Shown here: positions 25,285 to 33,367 of the stretch, one piece after another | Layout of the letters: the number at the start of each line of letters is the position of its first letter | Numbering within the stretch: the first letter of the stretch is position 1 | NCBI RefSeq assembly: GCF_004331485.1 | Contig: NZ_SJKD01000001.1 | Coordinates: 1,302,001 to 1,366,000, forward strand | Direction of reading: 5' to 3' | DNA length: 64,000 nucleotides | Source of the DNA: Kribbella capetownensis | GTDB taxonomy: Bacteria; Actinomycetota; Actinomycetes; Propionibacteriales; Kribbellaceae | The notes under the pieces: model-generated | Seen by the model: the letters and a program-made list of their open reading frames with translations, nothing else | What the model was told of the DNA's origin: nothing | The model's database searches: none | Program-made: the position numbers and the translations under genes

Positions 25285-26108
25285 CGACCTATGCGAAGGG
25301 TCTCACCTGGGGCGAGGGCCCACGACGCCACGGCGGCGCCCTGTGGGCGTCCGATCCGCAGGGCGGCAAGTTGTGGACCGATGCAGGAGGCACCTGGGAA
25401 GGTCTCGCCCTGGAGTCTCAGTCGAACGGGCTGTGGTTCCTGCCCGACGGGCGCCTCGCCGCTGCGATCCAGCGTGAGTGCCGGGTTGGGATCTGGGACG
25501 GAACCGGCTTCGGCGAGTACGCCGATCTGCACGCGGTGGCAACCGGACCGCTCGGCGACATGGTTGGTGACAGCCGAGGCGGCCTGTACGTCGACGACGT
25601 CGGGTACGCCGCCCACCTCGGTGAGGAGCCGAAACCCGGCCGGATCGTCTACGTGACCCCTGCCGGGGACAGCGTGGTGGCCGCCGAGGGTATCGAGTTC
25701 CCGAACGGGATCGCGGTCATCGACGACGGCCGGACGCTCGTCGTCGCCGAGACCTGGCTGCAGCGTCTGATCGCGTTCGACATTGACCGTGAAGGTGCCT
25801 TGAGCAACCGCCGGACGTACTCGGATCTGCGCGAGGTCGTCTCCCCGGAGGCGAGGCCGGACGGCATCTGCGCCGCCGCGGACGGTGGAGTGTGGGTGTC
25901 GACGCTGCATGCGCACAAGCTCGCGCACGTGCGGGGTGCCGACCTGGTCGACACGATCGACACCGGCGACGCGTTCCCGATCGCCTGCTGCCTGGACGCG
26001 GACACCGGTCGCTTGTACGCGACCGTCGCGCACACCGGCGGACTGCCCGTCATGGAGGCCATCGCCCAGAAGCAGGTGCAGTCGACCGTCGAGGTGTTCG
26101 AGGTCTGA
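25281..26108 (+). CDS. SMP-30/gluconolactonase family lactonase, second copy
   Basis: A 275-residue beta-propeller lactonase; GTG 25281 overlaps the hydroxylase stop (GTGA). GLTWGEGPRRH holds the first metal Glu; IEFPNGIAVIDDGRTLVVAET and RPDGICAAADGGVWV hold Asn and Asp ligands. It differs clearly from the copy at 17626. Two lactonases in one island suggest the pathway makes at least one lactone. Confidence 0.88.
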   Translation: MTTYAKGLTWGEGPRRHGGALWASDPQGGKLWTDAGGTWEGLALESQSNGLWFLPDGRLAAAIQRECRVGIWDGTGFGEYADLHAVATGPLGDMVGDSRGGLYVDDVGYAAHLGEEPKPGRIVYVTPAGDSVVAAEGIEFPNGIAVIDDGRTLVVAETWLQRLIAFDIDREGALSNRRTYSDLREVVSPEARPDGICAAADGGVWVSTLHAHKLAHVRGADLVDTIDTGDAFPIACCLDADTGRLYATVAHTGGLPVMEAIAQKQVQSTVEVFEV

Positions 26109-26142
26109 CCTTCAAATCGCCCGGACAGAAAGAGAAACCATC

Positions 26143-26673
26143 ATGTCGATCGACATCGGGCTGCTTGTTCTCCGTGTGCTCATCGGGTTCGTGCTCTTCG
26201 TGCACGGTACCCAGAAGCTGGCCGGCTGGTTCGGCGGACCGGGCCTGGACAAGGCAGCCGAGGGCCTCGAGGCCTTGGGGCAGATTCCGGGAAAGCCGAT
26301 GGCCGTGCTCGCGTCCCTGTGCGAGTTGTCCGCGGCCGCGCTGCTCGTGCTCGGCCTCGCCACTCCCCTCGGAGCGGCGGCCGGGATGGGCACGATGCTC
26401 GTCGCGGGGGTTTCCCTGACAGCGAAGGGCGGCTCGGTCTGGATCATCTCCGGGGGTGGTGAGTATCCGCTGGTCCTGGCCGCGCTCGCGGGTGGGCTCG
26501 CCTTCACCGGTGCCGGTTCATGGTCCGCCGACGAACTGCTGGAACTACCGTGGGTCGGGATGGCCGAAGCGAAGGCCGCAGTACTTGGATGTGCTGCCGT
26601 CGGGGTGGCGGTCCTGACTGCCGTTCCACCGATCGCCCGCATGCGGACGACCACCGCGCAATCACATCGGTAG
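26143..26673 (+). CDS. DoxX family membrane protein
   Basis: A 176-residue protein with four to five helices and the DoxX marks LRVLIGFVLFVHGTQKLAGWFGG and VLASLCELSAAALLVLGL. DoxX proteins form part of membrane quinone oxidoreductases or redox complexes; here it may help electron flow or stress protection for the oxygenases. Preceded by AGAAAGAG, 34 bp after the lactonase, and followed by a strong terminator. Confidence 0.86.
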   Translation: MSIDIGLLVLRVLIGFVLFVHGTQKLAGWFGGPGLDKAAEGLEALGQIPGKPMAVLASLCELSAAALLVLGLATPLGAAAGMGTMLVAGVSLTAKGGSVWIISGGGEYPLVLAALAGGLAFTGAGSWSADELLELPWVGMAEAKAAVLGCAAVGVAVLTAVPPIARMRTTTAQSHR

Positions 26674-26687
26674 ACCCTGGGGACTGC

Positions 26688-26712
26688 GCCGCCCGGGACG
26701 ATCCCGGGCGGC
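26688..26712. terminator. Bidirectional hairpin terminator
   Basis: Perfect 11-bp stem, arms 26688-26698 (GCCGCCCGGGA) and 26702-26712, with a CGA loop. It lies between the convergent DoxX and sugar-binding protein genes (15 bp after one stop, 12 bp after the other). Confidence 0.85.
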
Positions 26713-26724
26713 CCGGTCATGGGG

Positions 26725-28137
26725 TTACTTCTTGACGGTTTTGTTGTATTGGTCGATTTGGGGCTTGATGGAGTCGGCGGCGGCCTTCATGGCCTGGGTC
26801 GGGTCGGTGCCCAGGACTGCCTTTTCGAGGCCGTCTTCGGAGGCCTTGCGGGCTTGGGGCATGACGCCGAGGATGCAGCCGGAGGAGGCGTTGGTCGGCT
26901 TGGTGTTGTGGAGTTGGGTGATCGCGGTGGTGAACTGCGGGTACTGCGCCACCCAGGCCTTGTCCTCGGGGAGGTCCAGGGCCTTGGAGTTGATCGGGAA
27001 GTAGCCGGTGCCGGTGTGCCACGCGGCCTGCTGCTCCGGCGAGGAGGCGAACTTCACGAACTCCCAGGAGGCGCGCTTCTCAGCGTCGGAGTGTCCCGGG
27101 CCGTCGATCCACAGCGATGCGCCACCGATGATCGGGCCGCCGCTGTCCGAGGCGGTCAGGTGCGGGAACGGCGCGGTGAGCACGGTGAACTTGCCCTTCG
27201 CCGCGTCAAGGTAGCCACGCAGCGAGCCGGTCGACTCCAGGTGCATCGCCGACGTACCGGACTTGAACACGGCCTGCGCGTCGTCGGTCTTCTTGCCGGT
27301 GTTCGGCATCAGGCCCTGCTTGACCATCTGCTGGTACCAGGTGGCGACCTTCACGCCCTGCTCGTCGGCGAAGTTCACCTTGGTGGCCAGGTCCTTGCGG
27401 CCGTTGTCGTTGTCGCAGTACGTCGACCCGGACTGCGCGATCAACTGCTCGATGAACCAGCCGTAGATGGCGGCGTTGAAGCCGTACTGGACCGTCTTGC
27501 CGCCCTGCTTGACCGTCAGCTTCTTCGCGTCCGCCATGATCTCGTCGAGGTTCGTCGGCGGCTTGTTCGGGTCGAGGCCGGCCTTCACGAAGGCCTCTTT
27601 GTTGATGTACAGCAGCGGCATCGACGTGTTGAACGGCATCGAGTTCAGCTTGCCGTCGATCGAGTAGTAGTTGGCGATGTTCGGCTCGATCGAGTCCAGC
27701 GCGTAGCCGTCCTTGTCGGCGAAGCTCTGCACCGGCACGGTCTGCTTGGAGTCGATCATGAACCGCGAGCCGATGTCGTAGATCTGTACGACCGAAGGCG
27801 TGTTGCCCTGCTGCACCGACGTCTTGTACTTCGTGATCGTCTCGTCGTAGTCACCCTGGTAGACCGCGGTGACCTCGATCTTACCGGTGTGGGCGGCGTT
27901 GAACGCCTTCACCATCTTGTCGACGGCCTCGCCGTTGGCGCCCTTCATGCCGTGCCAGAAGGTGATCTTGGTGACGCCGGACGCCTTGTCCAGCGCGTCC
28001 GCGCCGGGCACGTCCTGGCCCCCGCTGCCGGAGTCGCCGGAGTCGTTGTTGCTGCTGCCGCAGCCGGCCGCCACCAGGGCGAGCACGGCCAGCAGCGAAG
28101 CGCCGATCGCCGTACGTCGTTGTCGGACTGATCGCAT
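26725..28137 (-). CDS. Carbohydrate ABC transporter substrate-binding lipoprotein
   Basis: A 470-residue extracytoplasmic protein with a lipoprotein signal (LVAAGC, Cys26) and a Ser/Asn/Gly-rich linker, then a family 1 sugar-binding fold like UgpB and other CUT1 proteins (ITFWHGMKGANGEAVDKMVKAF; MPFNTSMPLLYINKEAF; SWEFVKFASSPEQQAAW). ATG 28137 is chosen; an in-frame GTG at 28146 is possible. It is the last gene of a three-gene operon with two permeases. The UgpB-like opening suggests glycerol-3-phosphate or an oligosaccharide, uncertain. Confidence 0.92.
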   Translation of the reverse strand: MRSVRQRRTAIGASLLAVLALVAAGCGSSNNDSGDSGSGGQDVPGADALDKASGVTKITFWHGMKGANGEAVDKMVKAFNAAHTGKIEVTAVYQGDYDETITKYKTSVQQGNTPSVVQIYDIGSRFMIDSKQTVPVQSFADKDGYALDSIEPNIANYYSIDGKLNSMPFNTSMPLLYINKEAFVKAGLDPNKPPTNLDEIMADAKKLTVKQGGKTVQYGFNAAIYGWFIEQLIAQSGSTYCDNDNGRKDLATKVNFADEQGVKVATWYQQMVKQGLMPNTGKKTDDAQAVFKSGTSAMHLESTGSLRGYLDAAKGKFTVLTAPFPHLTASDSGGPIIGGASLWIDGPGHSDAEKRASWEFVKFASSPEQQAAWHTGTGYFPINSKALDLPEDKAWVAQYPQFTTAITQLHNTKPTNASSGCILGVMPQARKASEDGLEKAVLGTDPTQAMKAAADSIKPQIDQYNKTVKK

Positions 28138-28159
28138 CACAGTCACCTCTCTCGAAGGA

Positions 28160-29011
28160 TCATCGGATGGCGCCCGCGGTCAGTCCGCGGACGATGAATC
28201 GCTGGCCGAAGATCACGATGGCCAGGGTCGGAACGATGGACAGGGTGACGCCGGCCAGGATCAGGCCCGGGTCGGCGGCCTCGACGTCGTTGAGTTGGCT
28301 GATGCCGATCTGCAAGGTGCGGCGGGAGGCCGAGTCGCCGATCAGCAGCGGCCAGAAGAACTGGTTCCACGCGGACAGGAACACGTACAGCCCGACCGCG
28401 GTGAGGGCCGGCTTGTTCAGCGGCAGCAGGATCCGGCGCAGGAATCGCCAGTGCCCGCAGCCGTCGATGGTTGCCGCGTCCCGCAGTTCGGTCGGGAACT
28501 GCAGGAACGACTGCCGTAGCAGGAACACCCCGAACGCGTTCGCCAGGAACGGCAGCACCAGCGCGATCATGGTCCCCGCGTACGTCGCGGTGAGCCGTTG
28601 GCCACCGAGCTCCCAGCCGGTGATGGTCAGGTAGTTCGGCAGCACGATCGATTCCCACGGCACCATCAGCGTGGCCAGGAACAACCCGAACAGCACCGAG
28701 CGTCCCCACATCTTCATGAAGGCGAAGGCGTACGCCGCCAGCACGCTGGTGATCAGCTGCGAGACGGTGATGATCGAGGTCTGCAGGATCGAGTTCAGGT
28801 ACTGCTGCCCGATCGGGGTCCCGGACGACGACGCGCCCTTGTAGTTGCCGGTGAAGATGCCGTGCGGGAACAGGTCCGGCGGGTACGACGAGATCTGCCC
28901 GGGCGACATGATCGAGCCCGCGATCACGTAGTACACCGGGAAGATGACCGCGAGGGCCGCGAGGATCAGGACGACGTACGTGATCAGCCGTCCGGCGGTG
29001 AGTCGCCTCAC
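28160..29011 (-). CDS. Carbohydrate ABC permease (MalG/UgpE-like)
   Basis: A 283-residue permease with six helices and the EAA loop ELRDAATIDGCGHWRFLRRI that contacts the ATPase. GTG 29011 overlaps the stop of the other permease (GTGA), so the two are translated together. Confidence 0.93.
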   Translation of the reverse strand: MRRLTAGRLITYVVLILAALAVIFPVYYVIAGSIMSPGQISSYPPDLFPHGIFTGNYKGASSSGTPIGQQYLNSILQTSIITVSQLITSVLAAYAFAFMKMWGRSVLFGLFLATLMVPWESIVLPNYLTITGWELGGQRLTATYAGTMIALVLPFLANAFGVFLLRQSFLQFPTELRDAATIDGCGHWRFLRRILLPLNKPALTAVGLYVFLSAWNQFFWPLLIGDSASRRTLQIGISQLNDVEAADPGLILAGVTLSIVPTLAIVIFGQRFIVRGLTAGAIR

Positions 29012-29925
29012 TTGTAGTGCACCCGCCTCTCCAGTACGCCGAACTGGACCGCGGTGCAGACGAGCAGGATCACCAGCAGCACGATCGCCTGCGCGGACGC
29101 GGCGCCGAAGTCACTCGCGTTGTTGGCGAAGGCGGTGTGGTAGATCGAGTAGACGAGCGTTTTGGTCGACTGCTCCGGCCCACCTTCCGGCGTGAGGATC
29201 TTGATCTGGCCGAACCCCTGCAGCGACTGGATCGTCGAGATCACGATCAGGAAGAACAGTTGCGGGCCGAGCAGCGGGATGGTGATGTGCCGCGACGCCC
29301 GCCAGCCGCCGGCGCCGTCCAGCGTCGCCGCCTCGTTGATCTCGGCAGGGATCGCGCCGATACCCGCGGACAGGACCAGCACGTTGTAACCGATGCTCAT
29401 CCAGACCGTGGTGATCGAGACGCTGATCAGCGCCCAGGACGGATCCGTGAGCCAGCCGATCCGGTCCACGCCGAAGCGGCCGAGCAGGCCGTTCGCGAGT
29501 CCGATCGCCGGGTTGTAGATGGTGGCGAAGATGACGGACGCGCTGGCGACCGAGAACGCGAACGGCAGTGCGAACGCGGTCCGGAAGATCCTGATCCCCT
29601 TGATGTGCTGCTCGAGCAGCAGCACGATCACCAGGCCGCCGAGGACGCCGGGGATCACGGTGAGCAGCACGAACGCGAACGTCACCCAGAGGATGTGCCG
29701 GAACTCGGCGGAGCCGAGCATGTCGCGGTAGTGCTGCAGTCCGACGAACGCATCCGGCCGACCGAACAGGTCGGAGCCGTGCAGCGACAGCGAAACCGAC
29801 TTGCCGAGCGGCCAGACGATGAAGAGCGCGAACACCACCAGGCAGGGCACCAGCATCAGCCAGGACAGCAGGGACGCAGGGGTCGGGCGGCGGCTTGTTG
29901 CGGCCGACGCCGTACTTGTAGTCAA
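29008..29925 (-). CDS. Carbohydrate ABC permease (MalF/UgpA-like)
   Basis: A 305-residue permease with six helices and the EAA loop EINEAATLDGAGGWRASRHI. The start is set at TTG 29925 because a full GGAGG site sits seven bases before it and the first helix follows within 25 residues; open frame further upstream runs antisense into purD. First gene of the importer operon. No ATPase gene is present; such actinobacterial importers commonly share an MsiK-type ATPase encoded elsewhere. Confidence 0.9.
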   Translation of the reverse strand: MTTSTASAATSRRPTPASLLSWLMLVPCLVVFALFIVWPLGKSVSLSLHGSDLFGRPDAFVGLQHYRDMLGSAEFRHILWVTFAFVLLTVIPGVLGGLVIVLLLEQHIKGIRIFRTAFALPFAFSVASASVIFATIYNPAIGLANGLLGRFGVDRIGWLTDPSWALISVSITTVWMSIGYNVLVLSAGIGAIPAEINEAATLDGAGGWRASRHITIPLLGPQLFFLIVISTIQSLQGFGQIKILTPEGGPEQSTKTLVYSIYHTAFANNASDFGAASAQAIVLLVILLVCTAVQFGVLERRVHYK

Positions 29926-30001
29926 TCGCTTACCTCCAGTCAGGCGCAGTCTTACACCGCCCGGGGGCCGTCCGGGCCCGGGCACGCTAGGCTGAGGGCC
30001 C

Positions 30002-31279
30002 GTGAAGGTCTTGGTGGTCGGCTCGGGTGGCCGCGAACATGCACTGGTCTGGGCGCTGGCCCAGGATCCTGAGGTCGACGAGGTCGTCGCGGCCCCGGGT
30101 AACCCTGGCATCGCCGTGTTGCGTCCGGCGTACGACGGGCAAACGATTGTTTGCCGTTCGGTGGACATCTCCGACCACGATGCGGTCGTCGCGCTGGCGA
30201 AGGACATGAGCGCCGACCTGGTCGTGGTCGGGCCGGAGGCGCCACTGGTCGCCGGGCTGGCCGATCCGCTTCGCGACGCCGGCATCGCGGTCTTCGGGCC
30301 GTCCAAGGACGCCGCCCAGATCGAGGGGTCGAAGGCGTTTGCCAAGGACGTGATGGCCACGGCGAGCGTGCCGACCGGCCGGGCCTACGTCTGTACGACG
30401 CCCGAGCAGGCCGCGACCGCGATCGACGCGTTCGGGCCGCCGTACGTCGTGAAGGACGACGGGCTGGCCGCGGGCAAGGGGGTCGTGGTGACGTCCGACC
30501 GCGACGAGGCACTCGCGCACGCGGCGGGCTGCGAGCAGGTGCTGATCGAGGAGTACCTCGACGGCCCGGAGGTGTCGCTGTTCGCGATCAGCGACGGTAC
30601 GACGGTGCTGCCGCTGCAGCCGGCGCAGGACTTCAAGCGCCTCGGCGACAACGACGAAGGCCCGAACACCGGCGGCATGGGCGCGTACACACCGTTGCCC
30701 TGGGCACCGGATCGGCTGGTCGAGGAGATCACCGAGACGGTCCTCCAGCCAACGATCGACGAACTGCGCCATCGCGGTACGCCGTTCACCGGCCTGCTGT
30801 ACGCCGGTCTCGCGCTGACCTCTCGCGGGGTCCGGGTGATCGAGTTCAACTGCCGCTTCGGCGACCCGGAGACGCAGGCACTGCTGCCGTTGCTGAAGAC
30901 CCCGCTGGGCGGAGTCCTGTACGCCGCCGCGACCGGGAAGCTAGCCGATCAGGAACCTCTGAGCTGGCAGAACGGTTCCGCCGTGGCGGTCGTGGTCGCC
31001 GCGAAGAAGTACCCGGCCAGCCCGCGCAGCGGCGACGTGATCAGCGGCGTCGATCAGGCCGAGGCCGACGGCGTCCACGTCTTCCACGCGGGTACGGCGC
31101 TCGACGGTGACGACCTGGTCACCTCGGGCGGTCGCGTGCTGGCGGTCAGCGCGGCCGGTGAGGACCTGGACGAGGCCCGCCGGCGTGCGTACGCCGCCGT
31201 CGGCCAGATCCGGATCAAGGGCTCCCAGCACCGCACCGACATCGCTTTGAAGGCCGCCCGCGGCGAGGTCACCGTCTGA
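30002..31279 (+). CDS. purD: Phosphoribosylamine-glycine ligase (GAR synthetase)
   Basis: ATP-grasp enzyme, 425 residues, that joins glycine to phosphoribosylamine in step two of purine synthesis. The N-terminal Rossmann piece is MKVLVVGSGGREHALVWAL; the ATP-grasp has DDGLAAGKGVVV, and DNDEGPNTGGMGAYTP and EFNCRFGDPETQ are family signatures. GTG 30002 comes only eight bases after a TAGGCT hexamer (29988-29993), so the mRNA may be leaderless. Confidence 0.97.
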   Translation: MKVLVVGSGGREHALVWALAQDPEVDEVVAAPGNPGIAVLRPAYDGQTIVCRSVDISDHDAVVALAKDMSADLVVVGPEAPLVAGLADPLRDAGIAVFGPSKDAAQIEGSKAFAKDVMATASVPTGRAYVCTTPEQAATAIDAFGPPYVVKDDGLAAGKGVVVTSDRDEALAHAAGCEQVLIEEYLDGPEVSLFAISDGTTVLPLQPAQDFKRLGDNDEGPNTGGMGAYTPLPWAPDRLVEEITETVLQPTIDELRHRGTPFTGLLYAGLALTSRGVRVIEFNCRFGDPETQALLPLLKTPLGGVLYAAATGKLADQEPLSWQNGSAVAVVVAAKKYPASPRSGDVISGVDQAEADGVHVFHAGTALDGDDLVTSGGRVLAVSAAGEDLDEARRRAYAAVGQIRIKGSQHRTDIALKAARGEVTV

Positions 31280-31355
31280 CCCGGCATTCCGCGGGAACCT
31301 CCTCGCTCGGCCCGACACATACACAGTGCAAGGGTCGTGAGGTGGAGGGAGCGGC

Positions 31356-31955
31356 ATGCAGGCGGTGTGGGACGGAGTGGTGGTGCCCGCGGGATCGGAG
31401 CGGCGGCTGTGGGATCGGACCGCGGACGGTGACGCGGAGGCATTCGCGCGGCTGTACGACCGGCATGCCCGGGCGGTCTACAACTTCCTGCACCGGCGCA
31501 CGGCGTCCTGGAGCGATGCCGAGGACCTCACCTCGGCGGTCTTCCTGCAGGCCTGGCGGCGACGGCACGAAGTGGTGCTCGACCGTGACTCAGCGCTGCC
31601 CTGGCTGCTCCGGACCGCCGACTACACGGTGCGGAACGACTGGCGCTCCAAGCTCCGCTACCGCCGGGCTCTGGCCGCGGCGGAACAACTGCCCACCGAG
31701 ATCGGCGACCACGCCGATGACGTGGCCGGTCGCCTCGACGACGACCAGCGGATCCGCGCGGCCCGCGAGTCGCTGAAACACCTGCGCCGGCACGAGCGCG
31801 AGATCGTCGAACTCTGTGTCTGGGCCGGTCTGGACCAGGCCGCGGCCGCCGTCGCGCTCGACGTACCGATCGGGACCGTGAAGTCCCGCCTGTCCCGCGC
31901 CCGCAAGCGCCTGCGCGAACTCAATCTTCCTGCTGCCGTGGAGAGCGACCGATGA
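31356..31955 (+). CDS. ECF sigma factor
   Basis: A 199-residue RNA polymerase sigma factor with region 2 (FARLYDRHARAVYNFLHRRTASWSDAEDLTSAVF begins near residue 30) and region 4 (LDQAAAAVALDVPIGTVKSRLSRARKRLREL, helix-turn-helix). GGAGGGA precedes ATG 31356. The next gene, overlapping by four bases, encodes a membrane protein that probably controls it or is its target. Confidence 0.93.
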   Translation: MQAVWDGVVVPAGSERRLWDRTADGDAEAFARLYDRHARAVYNFLHRRTASWSDAEDLTSAVFLQAWRRRHEVVLDRDSALPWLLRTADYTVRNDWRSKLRYRRALAAAEQLPTEIGDHADDVAGRLDDDQRIRAARESLKHLRRHEREIVELCVWAGLDQAAAAVALDVPIGTVKSRLSRARKRLRELNLPAAVESDR

Positions 31956-32863
31956 ACACACTGCCGCCCGAAGGGGATCTGCGCCCGGCGACGCGGGAAC
32001 GCCAGCGCGCCGAGTTGATGGCCATCGTCGGGCACGAGTCCGCCGACGCACGCCCGCGCCGCCTGCTCGTTCCACTGGCAGCCGCGGCTGCGATCGCCCT
32101 GATCGCCGGCGCCGCGATCGCCGTACCCGCACTGCGCGACCTCAAGTCGGCCGGCCCGGCCGGAAACCCCACGCCCGCGGCGTTGGGTGTACGCACGGCC
32201 TTCGAGCCGATCGACCGGCCCAAGCAGACCGTCCTGACCAAGGAGTGTGGAGACAACATGACCTACAGCCCGCCGGCACGGCAGATCGCGGCGTTCCGCG
32301 CCACGAACCCGCCGGCGGACGCGGTCGCGACCCAGTTCGTGGTCATGTACGCGATCGGTGACTGGAAGTTCTGCGGGTACGACGCGAACGGCAAGCGGTC
32401 GACCGGAGGACACCACAAACAGGGTGACCCGATGATGGACCCGGTCGAGATGAACGGGGCCGGGGGCGGGTCGTACGTCGAGGGTGTGGCTCGCATCACC
32501 ATCACTCCGCTCGGCGGACATGCGTACGAGGCGGACCTCCAGAACGGGTTCTTCTTCGCGTCCGTGCCGAACGTGCCCTTCGCCGGGAGGGGCACCGACA
32601 GCACGCCGATGGAGTACATGGTCCGCGCGTACGACGCGAGCGGCGCGCTGATCTACACCAGCCCGAAGACCAGGGGCGAACGCCGGGCCCGCGACGACCG
32701 GTGTGCTGTCGACGCCACCGGTGAGAAGTTCCTGCGGCCGATGCCGCCCGGGTTCAAGATCGAGAGCCTCGCCGCGCCGAACATGTCCACCAAGTACCCC
32801 GCGCCGGGGATGCCCGACCCGGAGACCTGTATCAGGGCGCAGACCTGGAACTGGCTGGGCTGA
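31952..32863 (+). CDS. Single-pass membrane protein paired with ECF sigma
   Basis: A 303-residue protein whose ATG overlaps the sigma stop. A cytoplasmic stretch of about 37 residues, one helix (38-60, LLVPLAAAAAIALIAGAAIA) and an extracytoplasmic domain of about 240 residues with several Cys (ECGDNMTY, FCGYDANG, DDRCAVDA, PETCIR). No zinc anti-sigma motif is seen in the short cytoplasmic part. The arrangement matches the second sigma pair at 56-57 kb. Likely an anti-sigma or sensor, by position only. Confidence 0.75.
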   Translation: MNTLPPEGDLRPATRERQRAELMAIVGHESADARPRRLLVPLAAAAAIALIAGAAIAVPALRDLKSAGPAGNPTPAALGVRTAFEPIDRPKQTVLTKECGDNMTYSPPARQIAAFRATNPPADAVATQFVVMYAIGDWKFCGYDANGKRSTGGHHKQGDPMMDPVEMNGAGGGSYVEGVARITITPLGGHAYEADLQNGFFFASVPNVPFAGRGTDSTPMEYMVRAYDASGALIYTSPKTRGERRARDDRCAVDATGEKFLRPMPPGFKIESLAAPNMSTKYPAPGMPDPETCIRAQTWNWLG

Positions 32864-32905
32864 CCTCCCGTCCGTCCCGCCGGCCAGGGCTGCGACGATA
32901 GTGAA

Positions 32906-33340
32906 GTGCTGCGTAGCTGGAGATTCCCCGGGTTGTACCTGCTGATCGGAGTGGCGCTGGCCGCGTGGTCGGCGGCAGACGGCTCGCGTGGGCTCGCTGT
33001 CGTGCAGTTGGCGGTGTTCGTCCTACTCGCGCTGCTGCTCTCGCCGCTGGTGTTTCCCCGGTCGGTGAGTGCCGCGGAGGCGGTCACCCGGGGTAAGCCG
33101 ACCGTCTACTGGCGACCAGGCTGCCAGTACTGCCTGCGGCTGCGGCTGGCGCTGATCGGTACGGCGCGGCGAGCGTCCTGGGTCAACATCTGGACGGATC
33201 CGGAGGCCGCTGCCGCGGTGCGGGCGGTGGCGAACGGTAACGAGACCGTACCGACCGTGGTGGTGGACGGCGTGGGCCGGGTGAATCCCGGGCCTCAGTG
33301 GGTGCGGGAGCGGCTGCGCACTGGACCGGTGGCCGAGTAG
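32906..33340 (+). CDS. Membrane-linked glutaredoxin-like protein
   Basis: A 144-residue protein with two helices (about 9-25 and 29-50) followed by a small thioredoxin-fold domain: GKPTVYWRPGCQYCLRLR with active Cys73 and Cys76, and NETVPTVVVDG with the cis-proline. Similar to mycoredoxin-type glutaredoxins that use mycothiol, but here tethered to the membrane. GTG 32906; 27 bp before purB, so possibly cotranscribed. Confidence 0.88.
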   Translation: MLRSWRFPGLYLLIGVALAAWSAADGSRGLAVVQLAVFVLLALLLSPLVFPRSVSAAEAVTRGKPTVYWRPGCQYCLRLRLALIGTARRASWVNIWTDPEAAAAVRAVANGNETVPTVVVDGVGRVNPGPQWVRERLRTGPVAE

Positions 33341-33367
33341 CGCGCGAGTACCAGGGAGAATAGAGGC

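Noticed and set aside
26717..27022. 101-codon minus frame rich in Pro/His/Arg inside the sugar-binding protein gene
   Set aside because: Shadow in another frame of the lipoprotein gene; low complexity and no start context.
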